From contig JAUCBJ010002082.1 of the NCBI GenBank assembly GCA_032718475.1, forward strand, positions 1-30,760: a stretch of DNA of 30,760 nt, written 5' to 3'. Each line of letters opens with the position of its first letter. The stretch's first letter is position 1. Origin of the DNA: Nemertoderma westbladi. Lineage: Eukaryota; Xenacoelomorpha; Nemertodermatida; Nemertodermatidae. The notes under the pieces are model-generated. The model did no database searches. It worked only from the letters and a program-made list of their open reading frames with translations, and was not told the DNA's origin. Shown in pieces: positions 19,975 through 28,300 of the stretch. The position numbers and the translations under genes were made by a program.

Positions 19975-20442
19975 CTAGACGTAGATAATATCGAATTTGT
20001 AATGCTTAGCCAATGAGTCGTTATCTAGAAGTTTGCCTGAGAACTTCATAGCATCGGTATCTGTTGCCAAAGCAACAACACCTTTCCCTGGAGACTCCAT
20101 GGTAGCTGGTTTCATTACCCCGAACCACGGACCGATGTACTTAATAAACTTATCTTCGTGTGGTTCCCAATGTCCGCTGTCAATCTTCCGTTTAAACTTC
20201 TCCACATATGACGTCATTATGAATCCGGGTTGTAACCCGACAACGACTACATTATGGGGCCGCAACTCAATGGCCATCATCCGTGTCATCCTATCCAACC
20301 CGGCTTTGACCATACTGGCCGCGAGGCCGGTCCCGGCGTAGTAGTCGGGGTTGTCCCCACCGTCCGACGCCGCTCCTTTGCTCCGTAAATGCTTTATCTG
20401 TTCGTCCGATAAGTCGGTAGTGCTGACAATTAGACCGCCGCC
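19975..20442 (-). CDS. DHRS1-like short-chain dehydrogenase/reductase, last exon
   Basis: Acceptor CTTACTAAG at 20443-20444 opens GGGLIVSTTDLSDEQIKH and runs to TAG at 19975. It carries the C-terminal half of a classical SDR fold: β5 Ser (IVST), helix αF with the Lys of MVKAGLDRMTRMMAIEL, and VVVVGLQPGFIMT (PG motif). The end, KGVVALATDTDAMKFSGKLL, matches the 'G+ALATD…SGK' block of DHRS1. DHRS1 family members are NAD(P)H-dependent reductases at membranes. Odd point: the Tyr normally four residues before the catalytic Lys is Ala here (LAASMVK); the nearest Tyr pair is 11-12 residues upstream. Either the active site is altered or the gene belongs to a divergent subgroup. Confidence 0.85.
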   Translation of the reverse strand, partial: GGGLIVSTTDLSDEQIKHLRSKGAASDGGDNPDYYAGTGLAASMVKAGLDRMTRMMAIELRPHNVVVVGLQPGFIMTSYVEKFKRKIDSGHWEPHEDKFIKYIGPWFGVMKPATMESPGKGVVALATDTDAMKFSGKLLDNDSLAKHYKFDIIYV

Positions 20443-21339
20443 CTTAGTAAGGGATATATGGATGGTAGCGAGACAACAGGTTAAAGTACCGAAACAGGTT
20501 ATTTATAATATACAGGCCTACATCATGTAGGGGAGAGAATGGGGGGGGGGGGGGGGGGGAATACCATCTCGGCGAATTAATATCGCGTCTTAATGATAAA
20601 TTATCAATTAAGTGAATGGAAAGAACCAGGTTACAGTGGCACTCAGTGTATTAATTAAAATTCAGTGACATCCCTCCCCCACAATTATCCACTTAATCTT
20701 CAGGGTGTCTCTCTGGGTTTGGGTGTAACCCCTCGGGAGGTTGTTTTTTAAAACATCTGAAAGACCGTGTTTTAGGTCAATACATCAGTTATTTGGTGTT
20801 ATGTTAACGTGGGGAGGCTAAAAATGTACTGTCTCTATCTACATTTCACTAAAAACACCACTAGTCTCTTAATATTTATTCTAATTTGTTGAAACTTTGT
20901 TGTCTTTTTTTGGAATGTACAAAAACACTCCAGCAGATCTTATAAACTATAATTTTTTAATTAAATTAATCAATAATATTTGAACAAAAATTTAAAATCG
21001 TGCTGGAGTGATTTTCAAGATCCAAAAACCATTCAAATGAGCCATAAATTATAGAATTTGGGTACAAAATGACGGAGGAGTATAGTAATATGAAAATTTG
21101 AACAAGTAATTATTTGATAATTTCATTTAAAGTTTGACAATTTCCGCTCAAAACTGCCGACTTATTTGGAAAAACAACAGATCGTTCTCATCGTTGAAAT
21201 AAATGGATTGTATGGGATTGTTCGTCCTCTGACATTATGATAATTTGAATTTTTGACAATTTGTAACGAATTAATTAGATTCCCAGCTCCCCACTGTTGT
21301 TACCTTATTGTAAAACTCATGTTGTCAAGCTACATTCAC
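20443..21339 (-). other. Intron of the short-chain dehydrogenase gene
   Basis: AT-rich, with a 19-base G run at 20541-20559. The acceptor is clear. The donor is not: GTs after the AAACAG codons (GGAT|GTGAAT, GAAT|GTAGCT) give the wrong phase for the last exon, so there may be a small unseen exon or a lesion. Confidence 0.55.
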
Positions 21340-21781
21340 ATCCCTGTTTTATCATCATTTTAGCAGCTAACGAAGAAGCGATGTAGTGAACATTCAGTCC
21401 ACTGCTCGACATTCTACTAAACGTATCGATCGGCCATTCCCAGAAAGGCGATCCTAATTGACCGTTATACAATAACCCAGTAGGGAAACAATGATTCACC
21501 AGAATATCCAATCGTTTCTCTTTCTCCTCTATCGATTTAAATACAGAAATTATGTCTTCTTCTTTAGAATGATCGCATTTAATCGCTGTGACTTTTCCGC
21601 CTCTCTTCGCCGCCTCTTCTACAACCTCATCCAACGACATCCCCGGTTGATCTGGTTTCCGTTCTTTCGTTCGCGCGGTTATGTAGACCTTCGCTCCGGC
21701 GTCTGATAGTTGGAGTGCGATTCCCTTTCCGATACCAGTAGAGGCTCCGGTTACTAAGGCAACTTTACCTTTCAGAGACAT
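21340..21781 (-). CDS. DHRS1-like short-chain dehydrogenase/reductase, N-terminal exon
   Basis: ATG at 21781 gives MSLKGKVALVTGASTGIGKGIALQL, the Rossmann-fold cofactor motif TGxxxGIG at the position normal for SDRs. It then has AGAKVYITART, KCDHSKEEDI (the Asp contacting the adenine ring) and RLDILVNHCFPTG (the NNAG-like motif, here NHC). These are the order and wording of DHRS1. An in-frame ATG at 21856 would add 25 residues with a hydrophobic SPLIIFFFVYFLNI stretch, a possible membrane anchor; the downstream start matches family length better. The exon ends at about 21340 after LAAKMMIKQG; the exact donor is uncertain. Confidence 0.85.
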
Positions 21782-21859
21782 GATGTTTAAAAAGTAAACA
21801 AAAAAGAAAATAATAAGAGGAGAAATAGACAAAGACGATGATTTTTTAAATAACAAATT

Positions 21860-23640
21860 ATGCTGAATCCGAATCTGATATCAGTTGTTCCATTGGTTGC
21901 AATATCAGTTGTTTTCGAGTTATTGGACACCTGAACGACTATCAAATACAAAAACATTTAGAAATATTCCGCAGTTTTTGGAATTAAGGCCTCAAAAGTA
22001 TTTTATACTTTATTGCATCCAAATCTTTAAGCAATGACAAAAAATAAGTTTACTTTTGACAATGTAATGTTAAAGATGTTTATATTATTGTACAATGACT
22101 AAATCGAAATAGATTTTTGACGACGTTTTTCAATCGACCTTTAAACTGTGCAATAAAATTGTATCATTGTTAGCAAAAATAGGGAAAAACAAACGTTTTA
22201 TACAATAATTTGTGTTGACTGAATTTTGTTTCTAAAAACGTTATGGCGCATTTCGTATTATACAGTACGGTAAGTCAGTCCCGCATAATATTTTTATGTT
22301 CACATAAAAATTTGCACGGAATGTTTGTTTACATAATAACTCTAGAACTAAACAACTTATCGAAAAACCGATCTCAGATCCCGAAAAATCACTTTTTTAC
22401 ATCTGCATAATAATAATTATTTATTATATTAAAGTCATTCCCAAACAAAAAATATAACTGATGATAAAGATAGGCCTACACCTAGAAGGCAAAAACACCA
22501 ACAACAAATAAAAAACAGTATACAGTACAGTAAATACAGCATATAATATACTGCGGGTTTTAATAGAATAGGCTAATTGAACTGCCGAATAGACCCTATA
22601 CTACTGTATGTACAAAATTATACGCACACACAGACCGGTCATCAACAAACAGAAACGTGATTGTCGCAAGTTTGTGGTGCTGCTTCCCTTTGGTTAGTTA
22701 CAGAGCGTCTCTCTTCATTCATCTTTCCCCTTGAGAATACATTCAGCTGCGGAATGAAACCTACAATCAGCTGACGTCTACGCCCATTTGCTTTTTAGTT
22801 TTTTTAAATGGTTTGGTCCTAGCATAACTACCGGTTGAGGTTTTTACTTAACGTGTTTCAAAAATAAAATAAATATAATATGTAATTTACAAAATTTAGT
22901 TGAACATAACAAACAATGTTCAATGTGGCAACTAAATGAAAAATTTTAACCAACAGATATTCGAAACTGTTTAGGTTACTCAACAATGATGCAATAGTTA
23001 GTTGCGCAACATGTGTATGTTTATGTAATAATTACTAGATTAGCTATAATAAACTATAAAGGATCGACAGATGTTTTACTAAAGGTCTATCAATTATTAT
23101 TCCATTAATTAATAATTAGCGAGAATACTGACGCTGTCCCCAGATGTTCCCATAATTTATTCTTATTATGTAATAAACGAAACTTAAGTAAACTATGAAC
23201 ATTTCTTAACTAATTAATATGCTTATGTATAGTGGTCCTTTTTCTCAATGGGAGCTATTTATTATGTTGCACATGGTGTTAAATATTTTATTTTTGGGAA
23301 AGTTCTACCCCACACCGTTTATATAACATACTAGTACACAAGTACATGCGCCGACACCAGTTCAAGTTTAAATTGCACTGCGGACACCAGCGCAAGTACC
23401 ACTAGCGAAATTAGTAATCGGGTGTAGTTTCACAAATTCTAATAGCTAAGGTACCATACAAATAGCCGACACCAGTGCAAGTATCGCTAGTATCACAAGT
23501 GCTGGTACCGGGGTGAGTACTACAGTAGTACCGACACTGCAATGACCAATTAGATATAAGTATAGTCGAAGGACAACATTGTTTAGTCATGACAACGTGT
23601 GAACATTGCTATAGATAAGAAATAAAATATTATAATATAA
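21860..23640. other. Intergenic, nothing recognised except short repeats
   Basis: AT-rich. From about 23345 to 23530 the phrase GACACCAG(T/C)(T/G)CAAGT recurs three times with diverged spacers. A TGACAA(C/T)GTGTGAA…ATAGATAA phrase at 23588 is repeated at 23677, overlapping the start of the dUTPase-like frame. No tRNA or coding exon seen. Confidence 0.5.
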
Positions 23641-23682
23641 GCATTCTCATTGGATAATATTTGTTTAATAATCGCCGTGACA

Positions 23683-24297
23683 ATGTGTGAAAACCTTGAG
23701 GGTATAGATAAAATAATTTTTTTGAATTCTTTATTCATTATATCATTTTTGTTTGGGAATGTCTTGTATGCAATAAAACAGAAAATGTTTACTACATTGC
23801 AATCTGAAAGTAATTATTACTGCGGCGCTAATTCAATTATACCAATTAGAGTTGAGTTGTTATCCGCTACAGCGCGAGCACCAGTTTGTGGGCCTTATTG
23901 TCCCGCTGGAATAGATATTTTCAGCGCCGTAAATAGAACGATAGAGCCACACACGCGAATGCTCATTGGAACAGGCATTAAATTATATCTTCCACCCAAT
24001 TTCTATGGAAGAATTTCTCCACCGTTCGCGCTATCGCAAATTGGGATTGATGTTCTGGAAGGTATATTAGATTCAAAACCGGCATGCGGGAATATAGATA
24101 AACTTATGGTTATTTTAATTAACAACTCACACCGAGAGTACACCGTATCTATTGGAGATAAAATAACCCAAATTATCTTTGAACGGAGCAATGCTCCAAT
24201 ACTATATGTTTCTGAAGTTCGTACCGACGCCGAAGACCGTTTTAAGCTTCCAACGCTGGTATCGTATGAAAATGAAGTTAATTGTTCTTATTATTAA
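23683..24297 (+). CDS. dUTPase-fold protein, degenerate active site, membrane segment
   Basis: Intronless. ATG at 23683 gives about 204 residues; another ATG at 23785 would start just before the fold. Residues 10-30 (IIFLNSLFIISFLFGNVLYAI) form a likely membrane segment. The trimeric dUTPase motifs follow in order: motif 1 PAGIDIFSA, motif 2 GRISPPFALS, motif 3 region GIDVLEGILD, motif 4 GDKITQIIFER. dUTPases hydrolyse dUTP to dUMP. Motif 2 lacks the conserved Arg-Ser-Gly, motif 3 lacks the uracil-stacking Tyr, and glycine-rich motif 5 is absent, so catalysis is doubtful. An intronless, divergent copy suggests derivation from a DNA virus or mobile element, as for other enzymatically dead dUTPase-fold viral proteins. 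That origin is inference; a host retrocopy is the alternative. Confidence 0.7.
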   Translation: MCENLEGIDKIIFLNSLFIISFLFGNVLYAIKQKMFTTLQSESNYYCGANSIIPIRVELLSATARAPVCGPYCPAGIDIFSAVNRTIEPHTRMLIGTGIKLYLPPNFYGRISPPFALSQIGIDVLEGILDSKPACGNIDKLMVILINNSHREYTVSIGDKITQIIFERSNAPILYVSEVRTDAEDRFKLPTLVSYENEVNCSYY

Positions 24298-24834
24298 TGT
24301 AAAATATATTGTGGTTACAGACGGACATGAATATCATATAGCCAACACAGAAAGCAAAATAACAATAAAAGAGCATGTAAATTAGGATAATCAGTCAGTT
24401 CAGTTATTTCCGATTGGTCAAGTAGTTTGTAGCAAGTATCGAGATAAGTAAGTAAGTAAGTACTGCGCCATATAGTAGTTCTGTTACAGTATATATATAT
24501 ATATACTATACTTATACTTACATAATACATATATTTAAGTATAATATTTAATTAATTTTATTTATATATTTTTTTTAATAACAATGCTGTATATTTTAAT
24601 ATCATTTATAAGATGTAGTTAATCAATTTAATTATAAATAGACTTGGTTCAAGTCCGTAAGTTCATTTTTGTCTCAACAACTTCTTCCATTCAGCTGCAC
24701 CATCGAATTGATTCAATTATACTTCCCTGTTCCTTTCTTCCCCCGACTTTTCGATCTTCTTTTAATTTTCTTACCTTTCTTTTACTTTCCTTTACGACTT
24801 CTAGACATTCATTAACTTTATAATAATATAATAC
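24298..24834. other. Intergenic with microsatellites
   Basis: Contains (AAGT)n at about 24445-24461 and (AT)n at 24490-24506; otherwise AT-rich with no genes. Confidence 0.6.
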
Positions 24835-25062
24835 ATATACTAATCTAATACATATACTATATATATAATCTAATACATATACTACATATATAATCTAATA
24901 CATATACTATATATATAATCTAATACATATACTATATATATAATCTAATACATATACTATATATATAATCTAATACATATACTATATATATAATCTAATA
25001 CAGTACATATACTATATATATAATCTAATACATATACTATATATATAATCTAATACATATAA
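24835..25062. repeat. 25-bp AT-rich tandem repeat
   Basis: About nine copies of TAATCTAATACATATACTAT plus ATATA, exact period 25 (unit starts at 24841, 24866 and so on). One copy has a 5-bp insertion (CAGTA) near 25001. Confidence 0.92.
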
Positions 25063-25260
25063 CTTATATTTATATAAAGTGAATTAGAACCAGATCATAA
25101 TTATTACATTTATCATTGGAAATATATTGAATATATATACTGTAATTGGAAAACAAACTATATCTAATTGCATCTCATTATTATACATTAACTTTTCTTG
25201 AACTATAAGAAAGAAGGTTTATAGACCCGATGAATTAAACCTATTGAATCTTTGAATATC
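25063..25260. other. Unique AT-rich spacer
   Basis: Nothing recognised between the 25-bp repeat and the retrozyme insertion. Confidence 0.5.
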
Positions 25261-25272
25261 TCCAATGAAAGT
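25261..25272. other. Target-site duplication, left (11-12 bp)
   Basis: TCCAATGAAAGT here is repeated exactly at 27582-27593, at the other end of the ribozyme array. The first T is ambiguous with the array sequence, and AGT also extends the inverted arm. Confidence 0.75.
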
Positions 25273-25348
25273 AACAATGTGTTGGCAAGCTGTATTTTTC
25301 GAGGTGTTTGTTATTATACATTTTATTATAAGAAGGGATCTAGGGGTC
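25270..25348 (-). repeat. 79-bp inverted arm of the retrozyme
   Basis: Perfect reverse complement of 25499-25577 (start …ACAATGTGTTGGCAAGC, end …GGGATCTAGGGGTC), with 150 bp between the arms. The same segment recurs in direct orientation once per unit downstream, and only the left end of the array has an inverted copy. Confidence 0.92.
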
Positions 25349-25652
25349 TATGAGATATTAATTTCAAGAAAAATTACGCGATTCCTAAATTTGTACACTA
25401 CCCGGTTAAAAAGTACGCATGTGATGGGATTAGTCCTACAATTGCGCCAATAAAAGATAAGTTATTTTCGGTAAAATAAACTTATCATTCGAGGTTAAGA
25501 CCCCTAGATCCCTTCTTATAATAAAATGTATAATAACAAACACCTCGAAAAATACAGCTTGCCAACACATTGTTACTATCAATAATCAAAAATCAGGGGC
25601 TAATAAAATGGCAGCTGTCTTTGAAATTAATACTCCATATCTCAAGAACCTG

Positions 25653-25705
25653 TGGCCTAGTGGTTGTAGTCTCGGCTTCGGCCTCGAGGTCCCAGGTTCG
25701 AATCC
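25653..25705 (+). promoter_or_regulatory. Internal RNA polymerase III-type promoter (tRNA-like A and B boxes), unit 1
   Basis: A box TGGCCTAGTGG at 25653-25663 and B box GGTTCGAATCC at 25695-25705, with spacing as in tRNA genes; a GGC-TTCG-GCC-like hairpin lies between them. GTGG just before and CCAC after the B box could act as a short acceptor-like stem. It recurs every 412 bp (26065, 26477, 26889, 27301). A TTTT at 25877-25880 would be a potential Pol III terminator within each unit, before the next ribozyme. Confidence 0.75.
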
Positions 25706-25756
25706 GACACCACGCTGATGAGACCCAGTAAGGTCGAAACGCGTACGTGGTTTGGA
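25703..25756 (+). ncRNA. Type I hammerhead ribozyme 1
   Basis: Stem I is CCACG (25710-25714) with CGTGG (25746-25750), extended by TCC/GGA across an internal loop (GACA/TTT). The core is CTGATGA (25715-25721), stem II GACC/GGTC with loop CAGTAA, then GAAA (25736-25739). Helix III is A-C…G-T around GC, followed by A17. Predicted cleavage is after A25745 (…GTA|CGTGG). All core bases required for hammerhead catalysis are present. Confidence 0.9.
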
Positions 25757-26114
25757 GAGATATGAGATATTAATTTCAAGAAAAATTACGCGATTCCTAA
25801 ATTTGTACACTACCCGGTTAAAAAGTACGCATGTGATGGGATTAGTCCTACAATTGCGCCAATAAAAGATAAGTTATTTTCGGTAAAATAAACTTATCAT
25901 TCGAGGTTAAGACCCCTAGATCCCTTCTTATAATAAAATGTATAATAACAAACACCTCGAAAAATACAGCTTGCCAACACATTGTTACTATCAATAATCA
26001 AAAATCAGGGGCTAATAAAATGGCAGCTGTCTTTGAAATTAATACTCCATATCTCAAGAACCTGTGGCCTAGTGGTTGTAGTCTCGGCTTCGGCCTCGAG
26101 GTCCCAGGTTCGAA

Positions 26115-26168
26115 TCCGACACCACGCTGATGAGACCCAGTAAGGTCGAAACGCGTACGTGGTTTGGA
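26115..26168 (+). ncRNA. Type I hammerhead ribozyme 2
   Basis: Identical to ribozyme 1, one 412-bp period downstream; predicted cleavage after A26157. Confidence 0.9.
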
Positions 26169-26526
26169 GAGATATGAGATATTAATTTCAAGAAAAATTA
26201 CGCGATTCCTAAATTTGTACACTACCCGGTTAAAAAGTACGCATGTGATGGGATTAGTCCTACAATTGCGCCAATAAAAGATAAGTTATTTTCGGTAAAA
26301 TAAACTTATCATTCGAGGTTAAGACCCCTAGATCCCTTCTTATAATAAAATGTATAATAACAAACACCTCGAAAAATACAGCTTGCCAACACATTGTTAC
26401 TATCAATAATCAAAAATCAGGGGCTAATAAAATGGCAGCTGTCTTTGAAATTAATACTCCATATCTCAAGAACCTGTGGCCTAGTGGTTGTAGTCTCGGC
26501 TTCGGCCTCGAGGTCCCAGGTTCGAA

Positions 26527-26580
26527 TCCGACACCACGCTGATGAGACCCAGTAAGGTCGAAACGCGTACGTGGTTTGGA
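26527..26580 (+). ncRNA. Type I hammerhead ribozyme 3
   Basis: Identical core, stems and loops; predicted cleavage after A26569. Confidence 0.9.
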
Positions 26581-26938
26581 GAGATATGAGATATTAATTT
26601 CAAGAAAAATTACGCGATTCCTAAATTTGTACACTACCCGGTTAAAAAGTACGCATGTGATGGGATTAGTCCTACAATTGCGCCAATAAAAGATAAGTTA
26701 TTTTCGGTAAAATAAACTTATCATTCGAGGTTAAGACCCCTAGATCCCTTCTTATAATAAAATGTATAATAACAAACACCTCGAAAAATACAGCTTGCCA
26801 ACACATTGTTACTATCAATAATCAAAAATCAGGGGCTAATAAAATGGCAGCTGTCTTTGAAATTAATACTCCATATCTCAAGAACCTGTGGCCTAGTGGT
26901 TGTAGTCTCGGCTTCGGCCTCGAGGTCCCAGGTTCGAA

Positions 26939-26992
26939 TCCGACACCACGCTGATGAGACCCAGTAAGGTCGAAACGCGTACGTGGTTTGGA
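26939..26992 (+). ncRNA. Type I hammerhead ribozyme 4
   Basis: Identical core, stems and loops; predicted cleavage after A26981. Confidence 0.9.
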
Positions 26993-27350
26993 GAGATATG
27001 AGATATTAATTTCAAGAAAAATTACGCGATTCCTAAATTTGTACACTACCCGGTTAAAAAGTACGCATGTGATGGGATTAGTCCTACAATTGCGCCAATA
27101 AAAGATAAGTTATTTTCGGTAAAATAAACTTATCATTCGAGGTTAAGACCCCTAGATCCCTTCTTATAATAAAATGTATAATAACAAACACCTCGAAAAA
27201 TACAGCTTGCCAACACATTGTTACTATCAATAATCAAAAATCAGGGGCTAATAAAATGGCAGCTGTCTTTGAAATTAATACTCCATATCTCAAGAACCTG
27301 TGGCCTAGTGGTTGTAGTCTCGGCTTCGGCCTCGAGGTCCCAGGTTCGAA

Positions 27351-27404
27351 TCCGACACCACGCTGATGAGACCCAGTAAGGTCGAAACGCGTACGTGGTT
27401 TGGA
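27351..27404 (+). ncRNA. Type I hammerhead ribozyme 5
   Basis: Identical core, stems and loops; predicted cleavage after A27393. About 177 bp of the next unit follow before the array stops. Confidence 0.9.
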
Positions 27405-27581
27405 GAGATATGAGATATTAATTTCAAGAAAAATTACGCGATTCCTAAATTTGTACACTACCCGGTTAAAAAGTACGCATGTGATGGGATTAGTCCTACA
27501 ATTGCGCCAATAAAAGATAAGTTATTTTCGGTAAAATAAACTTATCATTCGAGGTTAAGACCCCTAGATCCCTTCTTATAA

Positions 27582-27593
27582 TCCAATGAAAGT
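27582..27593. other. Target-site duplication, right (11-12 bp)
   Basis: TCCAATGAAAGT, identical to 25261-25272. The unit sequence is interrupted exactly here: other copies continue TTATAATAAAATG, this one goes to the duplication and unique DNA. Confidence 0.75.
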
Positions 27594-27610
27594 GGCGCTG
27601 TGCAATTAGC

Positions 27611-28300
27611 ATGCGAATCTCAGCTCAGCGGTATGAGCTCTGGCTCATACAAGAGCTTTGCTTAGCGTTGCACTGCTCAATTGGATTTTGCTTCACTTGT
27701 AAATTTGGATCAACCTACAATTACACAAATGAAAACGAAGATATCGAAAATAAGGTCCAATCATATATTAACCGCCTATTATTTGCAAACTTCGGAGACA
27801 CAATCCCCTTCATTGTAAATCATTGCGAAGACCAATGCGGATTTCTAAGCATGAGATTCCTTGGATACGTCATGGAGAATGATGTTAAGTTCAAGGGTAT
27901 GTTGGAATGGAATTCATACAGTTGCAAGTCGGGGGACAATGCGAATCCATGTTCTAACCCAGAAGGATTCCAATGCGAATCAGTATTCACTTCTCCTCAG
28001 GCGGCAGATCAAATACTGAATGGTTTCGGTGATCTTTTCTTCAAAGTGAAAGAAATTTACAAGAGTCAGATGACACTCACAAAGGAAATTTGTCAATTTG
28101 ATTGCTGTAACAGTACTTGCTCTGCTTTTGAATGGGACGCAGCTGACTCATTTACATCACGTCCAACTACCGTAGCAGCAACTACTGACAAGGCAACCAC
28201 TAGCGTTGTCGATTACACCACGACGATGAATGGGTCTGCAAACAACATCTCATCAATGATACAACTAGCCGTGATCATCACAATGTGTGTAATCTTTTAG
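27611..28300 (+). CDS. Cysteine-rich, probably GPI-anchored surface protein; 3' exon or single exon
   Basis: An open frame of 229 codons ending at TAG 28298-28300. It has an N-terminal hydrophobic stretch (LCLALHCSIGFCFTC, about residues 16-30) that could be a signal sequence, and a middle with about a dozen cysteines (HCEDQCGF, SYSCKSGD, FQCESVF, CQFDCCNSTCSAF) as in secreted domains. A Thr-rich stalk (TTVAATTDKATTSVVDYTTT) follows, then NGSANNISS and a hydrophobic tail (MIQLAVIITMCVIF), which together look like a GPI-attachment signal. Family not recognised. The ATG may be spurious if the true exon begins at an acceptor downstream. The retrozyme sits only 18 bp upstream of the frame, so it is either in the promoter or in an intron. 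Confidence 0.6.
   Translation: MRISAQRYELWLIQELCLALHCSIGFCFTCKFGSTYNYTNENEDIENKVQSYINRLLFANFGDTIPFIVNHCEDQCGFLSMRFLGYVMENDVKFKGMLEWNSYSCKSGDNANPCSNPEGFQCESVFTSPQAADQILNGFGDLFFKVKEIYKSQMTLTKEICQFDCCNSTCSAFEWDAADSFTSRPTTVAATTDKATTSVVDYTTTMNGSANNISSMIQLAVIITMCVIF
27625..27650 (+). other. Small hairpin at the start of the frame
   Basis: TATGAGCTCTGGCTCATA is a perfect 7-bp stem with a 4-base loop, preceded by CAGCTCAGCGG, which resembles a tRNA A box. No B box follows. Possibly a fragment of a tRNA-derived repeat. Confidence 0.3.

Larger units (their letters stand above)
25273..27581 (+). mobile_element. Retrozyme: tandem array of 412-bp units with tRNA-like promoter and hammerhead ribozyme
   Basis: The period of exactly 412 bp begins at 25349 and runs to 27581 (about 5.4 units); the copies look identical, including five identical 74-codon shadow frames on the other strand. 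Each unit holds a tRNA-like head with A and B boxes and, directly after, a full type I hammerhead ribozyme. Five ribozymes give four complete 412-nt monomers after self-cleavage. The array is flanked by an 11-12 bp target-site duplication. Its first 76 bp (25273-25348) are an inverted copy of unit sequence. Small non-coding tandem repeats with type I hammerheads are the definition of metazoan retrozymes, thought to move with help from Penelope-like or other reverse transcriptases. No protein is encoded and no partner is in the window. Copy identity implies recent insertion. Confidence 0.88.

Noticed and set aside
25641-25715. True tRNA genes in the tandem array
   Set aside because: A and B boxes are good, but the T-arm does not pair and there is no full acceptor stem, so it is a tRNA-like promoter head.
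25586-27458. Five identical 74-codon open frames on the minus strand
   Set aside because: They are shadows of the 412-bp retrozyme unit; identity comes from the DNA repeat and the frame crosses the tRNA-like head and ribozyme.
25273-27581. CRISPR array or bacterial repeat
   Set aside because: Units are 412 bp without spacers, in a eukaryotic setting with introns and retroelements; the hammerhead core explains the conservation.
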